From JBHGAV01 sp041946685 (GTDB lineage Bacteria; Acidobacteriota; Terriglobia; Bryobacterales; Bryobacteraceae): DNA of 56,478 bases. Position numbers and translations under genes: made by a program. The stretch lies in NCBI GenBank assembly GCA_041946685.1, contig JBHGAV010000023.1, positions 1 through 56,478 of the forward strand, written 5' to 3'. This document shows positions 33,769 through 42,900 of this stretch, piece by piece; position 1 is the first letter of the stretch, and every line of letters begins with the position of its first letter. The notes beneath the pieces were generated by a model that searched no databases, had not been told where the DNA came from, and saw nothing but the letters and a program-made list of their open reading frames with translations.

Positions 33769-34275
33769 ATGCAAAGAGACGAGGTGTTGTCGAAGCTGCG
33801 TGAAAGAATTGTGGGCTACGCGGCATCTCATCTATCGAGGGATGTCGCCGAGGACGTTGCGCAAGAGGTGATGCTGCTCCTCCACATCAAGTACGGCCGG
33901 GTGAGCGACTTGGTCGAACTGGTGCCGCTTTCGCTCAAGATCGCGCGCTTCAAGATCGCGGGGTTCTACCGGAAGGCGCACCGGCGGGGTGAGGACAGGC
34001 AGGGCAGCATCGAGGATACCGTCCTGGCCGACCCGAGGCCGGACCCCTCCGAGTGCGCGGAGAGGAAGGAGATGCTGGAGCGGCTGACCCAGGCCCTGGG
34101 GCAGTTGCAGGGACGCTGCCGGGAGTTGTTCCGGCTAAAATTGCAGGGTAAGAGCTTCCCGCAGATCCAGGAAGTTCTGGGCGCGCGCTCGATCAACACG
34201 ATATACACCTGGGACTCCCGCTGCCGCAAACAATTGCTGGAGAAGCTCGGAGGAAGCTGGGAGAGGACGCCATGA
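33769..34275 (+). CDS. ECF-like sigma-70 family RNA polymerase sigma factor
   Basis: A 168-residue sigma factor. Region 2 covers about residues 5-65 (YAASHLSRDVAEDVAQEVML, then an LKIARFKIAGFYRKAHRR segment) and region 4 about 95-160 (LGQLQGRCRELFRLKLQGKS ... SINTIYTWDSRCRKQLLEKL). Its TGA overlaps the ATG of the next gene, a membrane protein with anti-sigma features. Such pairs respond to envelope signals. The promoter it reads cannot be identified here. Confidence 0.85.
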   Translation: MQRDEVLSKLRERIVGYAASHLSRDVAEDVAQEVMLLLHIKYGRVSDLVELVPLSLKIARFKIAGFYRKAHRRGEDRQGSIEDTVLADPRPDPSECAERKEMLERLTQALGQLQGRCRELFRLKLQGKSFPQIQEVLGARSINTIYTWDSRCRKQLLEKLGGSWERTP

Positions 34276-35105
34276 AGCCCGAAGAGATCCGGAAGCTGAT
34301 CGGCGGTTATGCCACCGGCACGCTCACCGATCAGGAGCGCCGCGCGCTCTTTGAAGCCGCGCTCACCGACCAGGACCTCTTCGACGCACTGGCGCGGGAG
34401 CAGTCGCTCAGGGATCTGCTGGAGGACCCCGATGCCCGGCGCCAGCTTCTGAACGCGGTGCGCCCTGAGCCCGCCGCGTCCGCCCCGTGGTGGAAGCGCC
34501 CGCTGCCCTGGGCCCTTGCCGGCAGCCTGGCCACGGCGGCGTTGCTGGTGACGGTATTCGTCAGGCAGCGCGTGGAGGCCCCGAAGGCGGAACCCGTCCT
34601 GATCGCGAAACGGGAGGAGCCGGCGCCGGCGGTGCGAGAGGCGCCTCAGCCCGTGCACTCTCGCCTTGAGGCGCCGGGCCACGACCGAGAGGGAGCGGCA
34701 GAGGCCAAGGACGCCGTGGCCGAGATGCCCGAAAAGGCCGTGTCGGCTGCGGCCGAGCGGGAAGAGGCGCCGCGGCAGTTCTCGGTGGGGGCGGTTGCGA
34801 TGAAGAGCCTGGCAAACGCCGCTCCGGCGGCGTTGCCCTACCGGCTCTTCCAGGCTGATGCCGAGGGCAACTACACCGAGCGGCCGCCGCAGACCGTCTT
34901 CCCAAGCGACGCCCGCATACGCGTAGTCTTCGAGCCGGCCGTCGAGCACCGCTTGAGGGTAACCACCGGCTCGAACCAGGTGCTGCTGGACACGGATGTC
35001 GCAAGCGGCTCAAGGCCCACGGTGGAGGTGCCGGCGGGCGAGAGGCGGCTCACGGTCAGCTTCGACAGTGAGCCTTCCTTCGAGATACTGATCCGCAGAG
35101 AGTGA
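34272..35105 (+). CDS. single-pass membrane protein, probable anti-sigma factor
   Basis: A 277-residue protein coupled to the sigma gene by an ATGA overlap, with GAGAGGAC upstream. The cytoplasmic N-terminal part (KLIGGYATGTLTDQERRALF ... DALAREQSLRDLLEDP) resembles the sigma-binding segment of Acidobacteria anti-sigma factors; no zinc HxxxCxxC motif is seen. A transmembrane helix follows at about residues 82-97 (ALAGSLATAALLVTVFV), then a Pro/Glu/Ala-rich periplasmic linker and a C-terminal beta domain (LPYRLFQADAEGNYTE ... LTVSFDSEPSFEILIRRE) that may sense a ligand. Role is inferred from position and layout. Confidence 0.7.
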   Translation: MKPEEIRKLIGGYATGTLTDQERRALFEAALTDQDLFDALAREQSLRDLLEDPDARRQLLNAVRPEPAASAPWWKRPLPWALAGSLATAALLVTVFVRQRVEAPKAEPVLIAKREEPAPAVREAPQPVHSRLEAPGHDREGAAEAKDAVAEMPEKAVSAAAEREEAPRQFSVGAVAMKSLANAAPAALPYRLFQADAEGNYTERPPQTVFPSDARIRVVFEPAVEHRLRVTTGSNQVLLDTDVASGSRPTVEVPAGERRLTVSFDSEPSFEILIRRE

Positions 35106-35139
35106 AGGAGGGAGAGACACGTCGCTTGCGGCGGCCGCC

Positions 35140-37098
35140 TCACACCAGCCGCTCGATCCTCTCCAGCAGCTCGATCATGCGCCCGGCGGCCTCCGTGCGG
35201 CCGCCGAACCGCAGGTCGTTGTAGGCGGAAGTAAAACTCGCCACCAGGCCGGATGCCTCCGAGGACGGCAATCCTCTGGCGAATTCACCGGGCGTGATCC
35301 AGGCGGGCCTCGTGTGGCCGCGGCGTTCGAGCAGATCCGTCATCCGGGAGTAGAGCAGTGTGGCGTCGGAGGCGACGGCGCCGCCACGCCTCGCACTGTC
35401 CACGCGCTGGCGCGCCCGCCACCATTTCAAGCCCCGCGGCGCCAGCAGCCAGGCCAGGGCCGACACTGCGACCAGCGCCAGCGCGGCGCCGCCGTACGCG
35501 CGCGCCGCACGCGCCGCCTCCGTCCGGAGCTTGAGCCACCCGGATCGGAAGCCCCCCAGCCAGTGGCTCCCGAAAACCCGGCCGGAGCTCTCGATCTTCG
35601 TTGCGAGCGCGAGCTGGCGGCTGAAGTCGTAGCCCACCACCCATTCCTGCCAGAACATCTCGGCCGCATCGGTGTAGAAGGAGATCCTCGACCACAGCGT
35701 GGCTCCAGCCGGCCTTGAGGCGGGAGGCGTGGGGTCGAACGTCGTCCACCCGCGGCTGTCGATCCAGGCCTCCACCCAACTGTGCGCGTCGGAGGCGCGA
35801 ACCACGTGCCATCCGGTGATGGGATTCAAGACTCCGTCGTGAAAACCGGTCACCAGCCGGCTGGGGATCTTCAGCGTGCGAAGCATGACGGCCATGGAAG
35901 TGGCGAAATACTCGCAGTGGCCTCGCCGCCGCTCGAAAAGGAATGTCGCCAGCGGATCGGAAGGCTCCTCCGGCGGCAGTTGCGTCGTATAGTCGAAGCT
36001 GCTGCGCAGGAACATCTCGATGGCGGCGGCGCGAGCCGCGTCCGTTTCCACTCCCGCCGTGATCCGGCGAGCAAGCTCCCCGATCCGCCTGTCGAGGATA
36101 GGCAGTTGCAGGTGGGCCTCGCGCGCCGGTGGCGGAAGTCCGGACGGTTCGGCGCCCGCGGCGTCAAGGTAGCCCACCGCTCCGTAGCGCAGCCTCTGCC
36201 GAGGCGGATCAGTAAGCCTGTAGACGCCGTCGCCGGCCGCGTACACGGCCGGCGAACCGATCCATAGCACCTCCGGCACGCCGGCGAAGAACAACACGTC
36301 GGAGGAGATGGCTTCCAGGAGCGCCTCATAGGTCACCCGCTCGCCCGGTTTGCGGCGCTGGTCGTCCGTCGCCAGTATGCTGCGGCCGTTCTCCAGCCGC
36401 ACGGCCCGCCGGGCGCCGCCAGGTGCGCTCCACCGCCGCCCGTCGAAGACGGTCAGCACCATCCCACGCCACTTCAGCGGCGTCTGCGGTTCCTCGCCCA
36501 CCACACGTATGCGCAAGACCGGAGTGGTACGATTCAGAATCCGCCCGATCTGCCCCAGGCGAACCTCTCCAGAGAAGCCGGGAAGCCGGTAGCGCTCGGC
36601 CGCCAGCCGACTCAGGGCCGCGTCGGCCGTGCGCGGCAGGACGAAGAACAGTGCCGTGGTAAGCGTCAGGATGCCGAAGGCAATCGTCACCGTCAGGGCT
36701 CCCAACCGCACGCAGAAACCTTTCAGGCCACCTCGGGCGATGAGCATTCGCCCCCGCGTCGAGCGGCGGATCTCCCCGGCCGCCAGGCTGGTCACCAGAA
36801 ACAGAAGAAACGCCGCCAGGTACAAGAAGAAACTAAGGCTGACCGACAGCAGCGCCGCCGCCACGAGTTCCAGGCAGGCGAGAAGCTGGATCGCGGTATA
36901 GGCCCTGTCATATCGGGTGGCCAGGAGCCGCAGAATCAGGAAAGCCCCCGCCGCGCCGAGTCCCGCCAGCACCGCCTGGATTACGCCGAGCGACCCCGAT
37001 CCCACCAGCGCCAGGTATCCGGTCGCCATCAGGCCGAGCAAGGAGAGCTGATAGGAACCCTCCGCCAGGCTGACGGCGCTTGCGCCCGGGCGCGTCAT
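35140..37098 (-). CDS. TgpA-type membrane transglutaminase-like protein
   Basis: A 652-residue inner-membrane protein. The N-terminal part (about 1-170) has several transmembrane helices (DUF3488-like). The central transglutaminase-like domain carries a Cys-His-Asp triad: Cys395 (RRGHCEYFATSM), His439 (DAHSWVEAW) and Asp455 (WTTFDPTP). A further helix (about 545-560, ALALVAVSALAWLLAP) is followed by a C-terminal DUF4129-like cytoplasmic tail. The usual neighbours (MoxR ATPase, DUF58) are missing. ATG 37098 has no Shine-Dalgarno sequence; TGTTAGAAT ends 8 bases upstream, suggesting a leaderless mRNA. Only 17 bp separate it from the divergent 46-residue gene. Confidence 0.85.
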   Translation of the reverse strand: MTRPGASAVSLAEGSYQLSLLGLMATGYLALVGSGSLGVIQAVLAGLGAAGAFLILRLLATRYDRAYTAIQLLACLELVAAALLSVSLSFFLYLAAFLLFLVTSLAAGEIRRSTRGRMLIARGGLKGFCVRLGALTVTIAFGILTLTTALFFVLPRTADAALSRLAAERYRLPGFSGEVRLGQIGRILNRTTPVLRIRVVGEEPQTPLKWRGMVLTVFDGRRWSAPGGARRAVRLENGRSILATDDQRRKPGERVTYEALLEAISSDVLFFAGVPEVLWIGSPAVYAAGDGVYRLTDPPRQRLRYGAVGYLDAAGAEPSGLPPPAREAHLQLPILDRRIGELARRITAGVETDAARAAAIEMFLRSSFDYTTQLPPEEPSDPLATFLFERRRGHCEYFATSMAVMLRTLKIPSRLVTGFHDGVLNPITGWHVVRASDAHSWVEAWIDSRGWTTFDPTPPASRPAGATLWSRISFYTDAAEMFWQEWVVGYDFSRQLALATKIESSGRVFGSHWLGGFRSGWLKLRTEAARAARAYGGAALALVAVSALAWLLAPRGLKWWRARQRVDSARRGGAVASDATLLYSRMTDLLERRGHTRPAWITPGEFARGLPSSEASGLVASFTSAYNDLRFGGRTEAAGRMIELLERIERLV

Positions 37099-37106
37099 TT
37101 GTTCTC

Positions 37107-37115
37107 ATTCTAACA
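37107..37115 (-). promoter_or_regulatory. extended -10 box 8 nt before the TgpA-like gene
   Basis: The minus strand of the 17-bp divergent gap reads TGTTAGAAT followed by GAGAACAA and ATG. This fits an extended -10 (TG-n-TAGAAT) with the transcript starting at the start codon. Confidence 0.5.
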
Positions 37116-37256
37116 ATGGCGAAATTCAAGCCGGCCGGAAAGAAGAAGAAGGGTGGCGCCGCGCGGCCCGGCGGCGCGATTTCCTGCATCATCCTCGTCG
37201 TGCTGGGCATCGCGCTGATGTCTCTCTTGTTCTATGGCATCCTGAGATCTGGCTAA
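37116..37256 (+). CDS. 46-residue single-pass membrane protein
   Basis: The frame encodes a Lys/Gly-rich N terminus (MAKFKPAGKKKKGGAARPGG) followed by one hydrophobic helix (ISCIILVVLGIALMSLLFYG) and a short tail. The basic N terminus predicts an N-in orientation. It ends 3 bp before rph, and I recall similar small proteins next to rph in other Acidobacteria, so it is probably a real gene translated with rph. The ATG is divergent from the TgpA-like gene with 17 bp between start codons, and no strong ribosome binding site is visible. Function unknown. Confidence 0.65.
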   Translation: MAKFKPAGKKKKGGAARPGGAISCIILVVLGIALMSLLFYGILRSG

Positions 37257-37259
37257 TCC

Positions 37260-37979
37260 ATGAGGCCGGACAACCGCACCGCCAACCAGACGCGCCCCGT
37301 GCGCATCACGACCGACTACTTGCAGACCGCCGAGGGCTCGGCCCTCATCGAGGTCGGCAACACGCGCGTGTTGTGCGCGGCGACCGTGGAACAGACGGTT
37401 CCCCAGTTCCTGCGCAACACCGGCAGGGGCTGGGTCACGGCCGAATACTCCATGCTGCCGCGCGCTACGGTCACGCGCACGCCCCGGGAGGTCGTCAAGG
37501 GCCGCCCGAGCGGACGCACTCAGGAGATCCAGCGTCTGATCGGCCGCTCGATGCGGGCGGTGGTGAATATGACCGCGCTCGGCGAGAGGACCGTTGTGCT
37601 CGACTGCGACGTCTTACAGGCGGACGGCGGCACGCGAACGGCCTCCATCACCGGCGCCTTCGTCGCCCTTGGGATTGCGCTCACCCGGATGGTCGAATGC
37701 GGCGCTCTGAAGTCGCTGCCGATCCTGGATTACGTGGCGGCGTCGAGCGTGGGGATTGTCGGCGGCGAGCCGTGCGTCGACTTGAGCTACGAAGAGGACT
37801 CGCGGGCCGAAGTGGACATGAACGTGGTCATGACCGGCGCGGGGCGCTTCGTCGAGGTGCAGGCGACCGCGGAGCAGACGCCGTTCGACGACGGGCAGTT
37901 GCAGCGGCTGCTGGACCTGGCGCGGATGGGGATCGCAAACCTCATTGAGATCCAGAGGGGTTTCGTCAAGATCCCGTGA
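37260..37979 (+). CDS. rph: ribonuclease PH
   Basis: Phosphorolytic 3'-5' exoribonuclease that trims tRNA 3' ends. The 239-residue protein has the phosphate-binding region RGWVTAEYSMLPRAT, GRTQEIQRLIGRSMRA, LDCDVLQADGGTRTASITGA and the C-terminal EVQATAEQTPFDDGQLQRLL. It starts 3 bp after the 46-residue gene and shares a GTGA overlap with rdgB, giving a compact small protein-rph-rdgB operon. No Shine-Dalgarno sequence is clear, so re-initiation after the small gene is likely. Confidence 0.97.
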   Translation: MRPDNRTANQTRPVRITTDYLQTAEGSALIEVGNTRVLCAATVEQTVPQFLRNTGRGWVTAEYSMLPRATVTRTPREVVKGRPSGRTQEIQRLIGRSMRAVVNMTALGERTVVLDCDVLQADGGTRTASITGAFVALGIALTRMVECGALKSLPILDYVAASSVGIVGGEPCVDLSYEEDSRAEVDMNVVMTGAGRFVEVQATAEQTPFDDGQLQRLLDLARMGIANLIEIQRGFVKIP

Positions 37980-38605
37980 AGATCTACTGCGCCACCACCA
38001 ACCCCGGCAAGCTGCGCGAATTCCGGCAGGCTATTGGCCGCTTCGGAGAAGGGCGGATCGAGGTGGAACCGTTGCCGGAGCTGTCCCGAATCCCCGCGTG
38101 TGAGGAAACCGGAGAAACCTTCGAGGCGAACGCCGTCCAGAAGGCCGTCTACTACAGCGGGTTCGCTGCCGCGCCGGTGTTCGTGGACGATTCGGGACTC
38201 GAGGTCGCCGCGCTCGGAGGCGCACCGGGCGTCTTCTCGGCGCGCTTTGCGGGGCCCGATGCGGGGGACGAGGCCAACAACCGCCTCTTGCTCGAAAAGC
38301 TCGGCGGGGTTGTGGATCGGGCCGCGCAATTCGTTTGCGTGGTGGCCCTTGCACGGGGCGGAGAACTGATCCGCACGTTTCGTGGGGTGGTGGAGGGGCG
38401 GATCGTGGACGCTCCGCGGGGCGCGAACGGGTTCGGCTACGACCCGCTGTTCTTCTACGAGCCCTTCGGCTGCACTTTCGGCGAAGCCAGCGCCGCCCAG
38501 AAACTCTCCGTGAGCCACCGCGCGCGGGCCCTGGAGCAGATGGTCGGGTACCTGAAGCGGACGGGACTCAGCGGAGCCCCGGCTGATCCCGGTCCCCGAC
38601 GTTGA
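37976..38605 (+). CDS. rdgB: non-canonical purine NTP pyrophosphatase (RdgB/HAM1)
   Basis: Hydrolyses dITP, XTP and similar nucleotides to the monophosphate, keeping them out of DNA and RNA. The 209-residue protein has TTNPGKLREF, the FEANAVQKA segment, FVDDSGLEV (catalytic Asp), PGVFSARFAG and GFGYDPLFF, all family motifs. It starts with GTG overlapping the rph TGA, a common rph-rdgB arrangement. Its 3' end overlaps the convergent FAD oxidoreductase gene by 38 bp. Confidence 0.97.
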   Translation: MKIYCATTNPGKLREFRQAIGRFGEGRIEVEPLPELSRIPACEETGETFEANAVQKAVYYSGFAAAPVFVDDSGLEVAALGGAPGVFSARFAGPDAGDEANNRLLLEKLGGVVDRAAQFVCVVALARGGELIRTFRGVVEGRIVDAPRGANGFGYDPLFFYEPFGCTFGEASAAQKLSVSHRARALEQMVGYLKRTGLSGAPADPGPRR

Positions 38606-39941
38606 AGTTCACGCCGTCGGCGCGCAGCCTGGCCTGAAGCTCCGGCACCTTCAGTTCGCGCGGGACGATTCCTTTCTGGGCCGCCAGAGCGGCTGCCAGC
38701 CCGGCGGCGTGGCCCGTGGCCATGCAGTTGCCCATGCTCTTGCCAGCGGCGGCGCCGGTGTGAGTCGCCGAGATGCAGCGCCCCGCCACCAGCAGGCCGT
38801 CAAGCTTCTCGGGCAGGATCGATCGATACGGGACATCGTGGATTCTCATCTTGGTGAGTTCGGTGCCCGCCTCGCCGCCCGGGTCCAGGAAGCCGCTGCG
38901 CCAGGCAATGGCGTCCTCGAAGACGCGCCCCTTCACGGCATCCTCTTCGGTCAGGATATACGCGCCCTTGACGCGGCGCGTCTCGCGCACGCTGACCTGG
39001 GGACCCGCCGTCATCCACTCGATCTGCCGCACGGCGGGGTCCTCCGATTCGCGGATCGCCTGGATCATCTGAAGAGCTTGGCGGCGGCTGGTGCATTCCG
39101 CTTTCGATCGCGCGACGGGATCGGTCGCGTCGATGCGGCCCATGTCCGCAGTGCCGGCGTGGTTGATCCACCAGCCGCTGCTGTTGGCGATCTGCTCGAT
39201 CTCGAAGAAGCCGGAGGTGATCAAAGGATACTTCCCTTTGCCAGCGCGAAGGGCCTTGACCACTTGGGCGGGTTCTGTCCGCTCACGGTCAATGTTGGTC
39301 AGCGCCACGGCCAGGGTCATCGGCATGAGCGAGGCGGGCTCCGTCATGGTCTCGGCGCCGGCGTAGTACGCCACGTCCGCGTCGCCGCTGGAGTCCACGA
39401 TGGCCTTGGCGCGGAGGGTCATCAGCCCGCGCTTGGTAGCGACCACCACTCCGGTGATGCGGTTGCCCTCGACGACCGTATCCACGGCGCGCGTGTGCAC
39501 CAGGTACTTCGCTCCGGCCTCGTCCAGGGCATCCAGAATTGCCACTTTCAGATACTCCACGTTGCACCAGATTTCGTGAACACCCATCCGCACGGCCTGG
39601 TCGCCGTAAGCCATCACCTTGTGGATCACCGATTCGTGGACCACTGAACGCGGCTTGCCCCCGGGGCGCACCTGGTTGATCTGCATTCCGAGCCCCCAGG
39701 AAGCGACGCCACCAAAGAATGAGTGATTCTCGACCAGCAGCGTGCTTGCGCCCGCGCGCGCCGCTCCGATCGCGGCCCCGATCCCGGCCGGACCTCCTCC
39801 CACCACAAGCACGTCCACCGTGTCGAGGACGGGGTAACCGCGCGCGACCTGCGCCGCGATGCCCCCACCCGACGCCGCCGCCCCGGCTGCCGCTCCCGCC
39901 GGCAGGAACGCCCGCCTAGTCAAATCTCCCGTGCGCTTCAT
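38568..39941 (-). CDS. Tat-exported FAD-dependent oxidoreductase
   Basis: A 457-residue protein of the FAD_oxidored family. Twin-arginine signal (GDLTRRAFLPAGAAAGAAAS), then the dinucleotide-binding motif VLVVGGGPAGIGAAIGAARA, a FAD-contact VVESHF-like segment (LLVENHSFFGG), and the C-terminal GLLVAGRCISATHTGAAAG with the second FAD contact. The substrate is unknown. ATG 39941 has GAGGAGG 5-6 bases upstream. It lies 52 bp downstream of the RND-TolC fusion gene on the same strand and could be its last operon member. Its 3' end overlaps rdgB. Confidence 0.85.
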   Translation of the reverse strand: MKRTGDLTRRAFLPAGAAAGAAASGGGIAAQVARGYPVLDTVDVLVVGGGPAGIGAAIGAARAGASTLLVENHSFFGGVASWGLGMQINQVRPGGKPRSVVHESVIHKVMAYGDQAVRMGVHEIWCNVEYLKVAILDALDEAGAKYLVHTRAVDTVVEGNRITGVVVATKRGLMTLRAKAIVDSSGDADVAYYAGAETMTEPASLMPMTLAVALTNIDRERTEPAQVVKALRAGKGKYPLITSGFFEIEQIANSSGWWINHAGTADMGRIDATDPVARSKAECTSRRQALQMIQAIRESEDPAVRQIEWMTAGPQVSVRETRRVKGAYILTEEDAVKGRVFEDAIAWRSGFLDPGGEAGTELTKMRIHDVPYRSILPEKLDGLLVAGRCISATHTGAAAGKSMGNCMATGHAAGLAAALAAQKGIVPRELKVPELQARLRADGVNFNVGDRDQPGLR

Positions 39942-39993
39942 GGGAACCTCCTCAAGGCAGTATACCCGCCGGCGCTCTTGACCCGTTGCCCGG

Positions 39994-42900
39994 CTACGGC
40001 GCTCCCGCCCCCGCGATGCTCGCAATCTCCGCAAGAGCCAGCCGGTACGCCATCCGTGCCTGCAACTCGTCCGCCTCTGCGCTCCGCGTCGCCGCCACCG
40101 CCTCGGCGTGCTTCGCCTGGGACGTCATCCCGGCTCTCACCTGCTCGGCGCTGATCCGCTCCGCCTCCCGCCGCAAAGCCAGGGCCTCCCGCCCGGCGTC
40201 CGCCATCATCCTCGTCCGCTCCAGCTTTCGCCACGCTTTCTCCACGTCGACGTTCACCTGGTCGCTGATCCGCCGCACGTTCTCCCGCGCCTGCGTGAGC
40301 TGCGCCTGCCGCTCCTTCACCACGGCCTTCCGCTTCTCCCAGTCGAACAGGTCCCATGACATCTGTACGCCGAAAATGCCGACGCTGTGGCTGAGGAACG
40401 GCGCCCCGCTCTGGTACGCGTGCGCCGCATACGCGCCCACGTTCGGGATGTACTCGAGCCGCGCCGCGCTTGCCCCCGCCTCTGCCCTGGATTCGGTCTC
40501 CTTCGCCGCAAGCAGCTCCGGATTCTGCTCCAACGCCGATTTCAAATACTCCTCGCGTGTCAGGGGCGCCTCCGCTGTTTCGGCGACGTCCGCCGGCTCC
40601 AGTTCCGTATCCAGCGGCAGCCCGAGCGCGTTCGCCATCTCAACCATCAGGTCCGAAACCTGGTTCTGCGCCGCCAGCAGCCCCTGCCGGCTTCTCAGCA
40701 GCGATGCTCGCGCCCCCAGCACCGCCACCTCCAGCGCGTTCCCGCTGCGCACCGCTTCCTCCGCCTCCCGCAGCGACTCCTGCCCCGCCGCAACCTGTGC
40801 TTCCTGTGCCGCGACCAGCTTCCGCGCCGCCAGCAGCCCGAAGTACAAACGGTGCACACCCAGGACTACTTCTTCTTCCGCCTTCTTCATCTCGGCCTGG
40901 GACACGCGCTCGTCGGCCGCCGCCGCCCGCACCCCCTGCCGGATCTTGAAGAGCTGGGTCAGCGGCTGTTTCATCGTCGTGCTCCCCAGCAGCAGAAATT
41001 GCGATCCCTGGTCGAGTGTCACCGCCTGCGTCGGAAACGGCCCCAACTGCGGCACCATCCCCAGCGACCCCGCCGGGATGTTCGCCAGTTGCCGGTCCGA
41101 CAGCGCGCCGGTGATCGTCTCGTTCGAGATATGCGGAAAGTAGTCGGCGCGCGCCGCAGCGACCTTCTGCTCCTTCTCCCGCACCCGCGCTCTGGCGATC
41201 TTCAGAGCCGTGTTCTGCCGCAAGGCCAGCTTTACCGCCTCTTCGAGGTCGATCTTTCGCGCCGCCGCCTGCGCCGGGCCGGCGGCCAGCGCCAGCATGG
41301 CGATCACCGCCGCAACGGCCGGTCCCGCCATGCTTCCGGTGCGCGACTTCACGATCACGTACAGCACCGGGACCACGATCAGCGTAAAAAACATCGACGA
41401 GATCAACCCCACCGCGATGACGCTTGCCAGCGGCCCCCAAAGGCTCGACCCCGATACGATCATCGGCGTCACGCCCACGGCCGCCGCCATCGTCGTCAGG
41501 AAAATCGGACGCAACCGCCGCTCGCCGGCCTCCGTCGCCGCCTCTTCCAGCGGCCGGCCTTCCCGCAGCTTCTCCCGGATGTAGTCCACCAGGATGATCG
41601 AATTCCGCACCACGATTCCGCACAGGCTGATCAGCCCGGCGAACGCGGTGAAGCCGAACGGATAGCGGGTCAGCACCAGCCCCAGCGCCGCCCCGAACAG
41701 CGTCAGCGGGATGGACGACATCACGATCAGCGGGTCCGAGAGGGTCCGGAATTGCAGCAGCAGCACCAGGAAGATCGCCCCCAGGCTGATCGCCAGCGCC
41801 GCTTCCATCGCGGGCATCGTCTCCTCCGTGTTCGTGCGCTCGCCGCCGTAAGTCACCCTGTAGCCCTCCGGCAGCGGCAGCGCCTCGATCTTCTGCCGGA
41901 CGGCCTGCAAGATGTCGGACGCGTAGTGCCCCTTCTGCGGGAACGCCCGCACCGTCAGCGTGCGGACCCCGTTCCGCCTCACGATCCGGCTGGTCTGCCA
42001 ATGCGGTTCCAGATTCGCCACCGACCGCAGCGGCACTCGCGCCTGCGTGAGCGGCGACACCAGGTACGCGTTCCTTACGCGTTCGAACGAATCCCGGTAA
42101 GCCGGGTCCAGCCGAAGCACGATGTTCACCGCCCGGTTGCCCTCCCAGAACGTGCTGACCGGCGCTCCGCTGAACGCTCCTGCCAGGGTCCGCGCCACGA
42201 TAGCGTTGCTCAATCCCAGCCGGTTCGACACCTCCGGGTCCACGTCCACGTCCACGAAGTAGGAGTCGTTGAAGTAGTCGTTGTGTACCATCTGCGCGTA
42301 GGGGACGTCGCGCACGATCCCTTCCACCTGCCGTCCGATCTGCTGCAAAGTAGCGATGTCGTACCCGGACACCCGCACCTCGACCGGCGCTTCCATCACC
42401 ATCCCCTGCTGCAACTCCTTCACGATCACCAGCGCCTCCGGCGCCGCCCGCGCCAGCGTCGAGCGAAGTTCCGCGACCAGCGCCGGAGTCCCCTTTTCCG
42501 TCACCGTGTTGACGATGAATTGCCCATAGGCCGCGTCCGGCAACTGCGGGTTGACGTTGTAGTAGAAGCGCGGCGCGCTCTGTCCCACGAACGCCGCGAA
42601 ATGTGCCACCTCGCCGCGTGCCCGCAGACTGGCCTCAATCCTTCGCATCGCCTCGTCCGTCGCCGCGATCCGCGTCCCCTGCGGCATCCAGACGTCGATG
42701 ACGAACTGGTTGCGCTCAGCCGACGGGAAGAACTGCCACGGCAGCGCCGCGATCAGCCCGGCCCCGGCCCCCACTGCTGCCACGCCCAGCGCCACCGCCA
42801 GCGCCTTCCGCCGCATGAAGAACGCGATCGCCGCGCCGTACCCCGCCTGTAGCCAGTCCAGCATGCCGGTCTTCCGCGGCCCGTCCGCGTCGGCCGTGTG

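Noticed and set aside
40387..42852. 821-codon plus-strand frame
   Set aside because: Antisense to the RND-TolC fusion; Arg/His/Pro-rich shadow with no domain.
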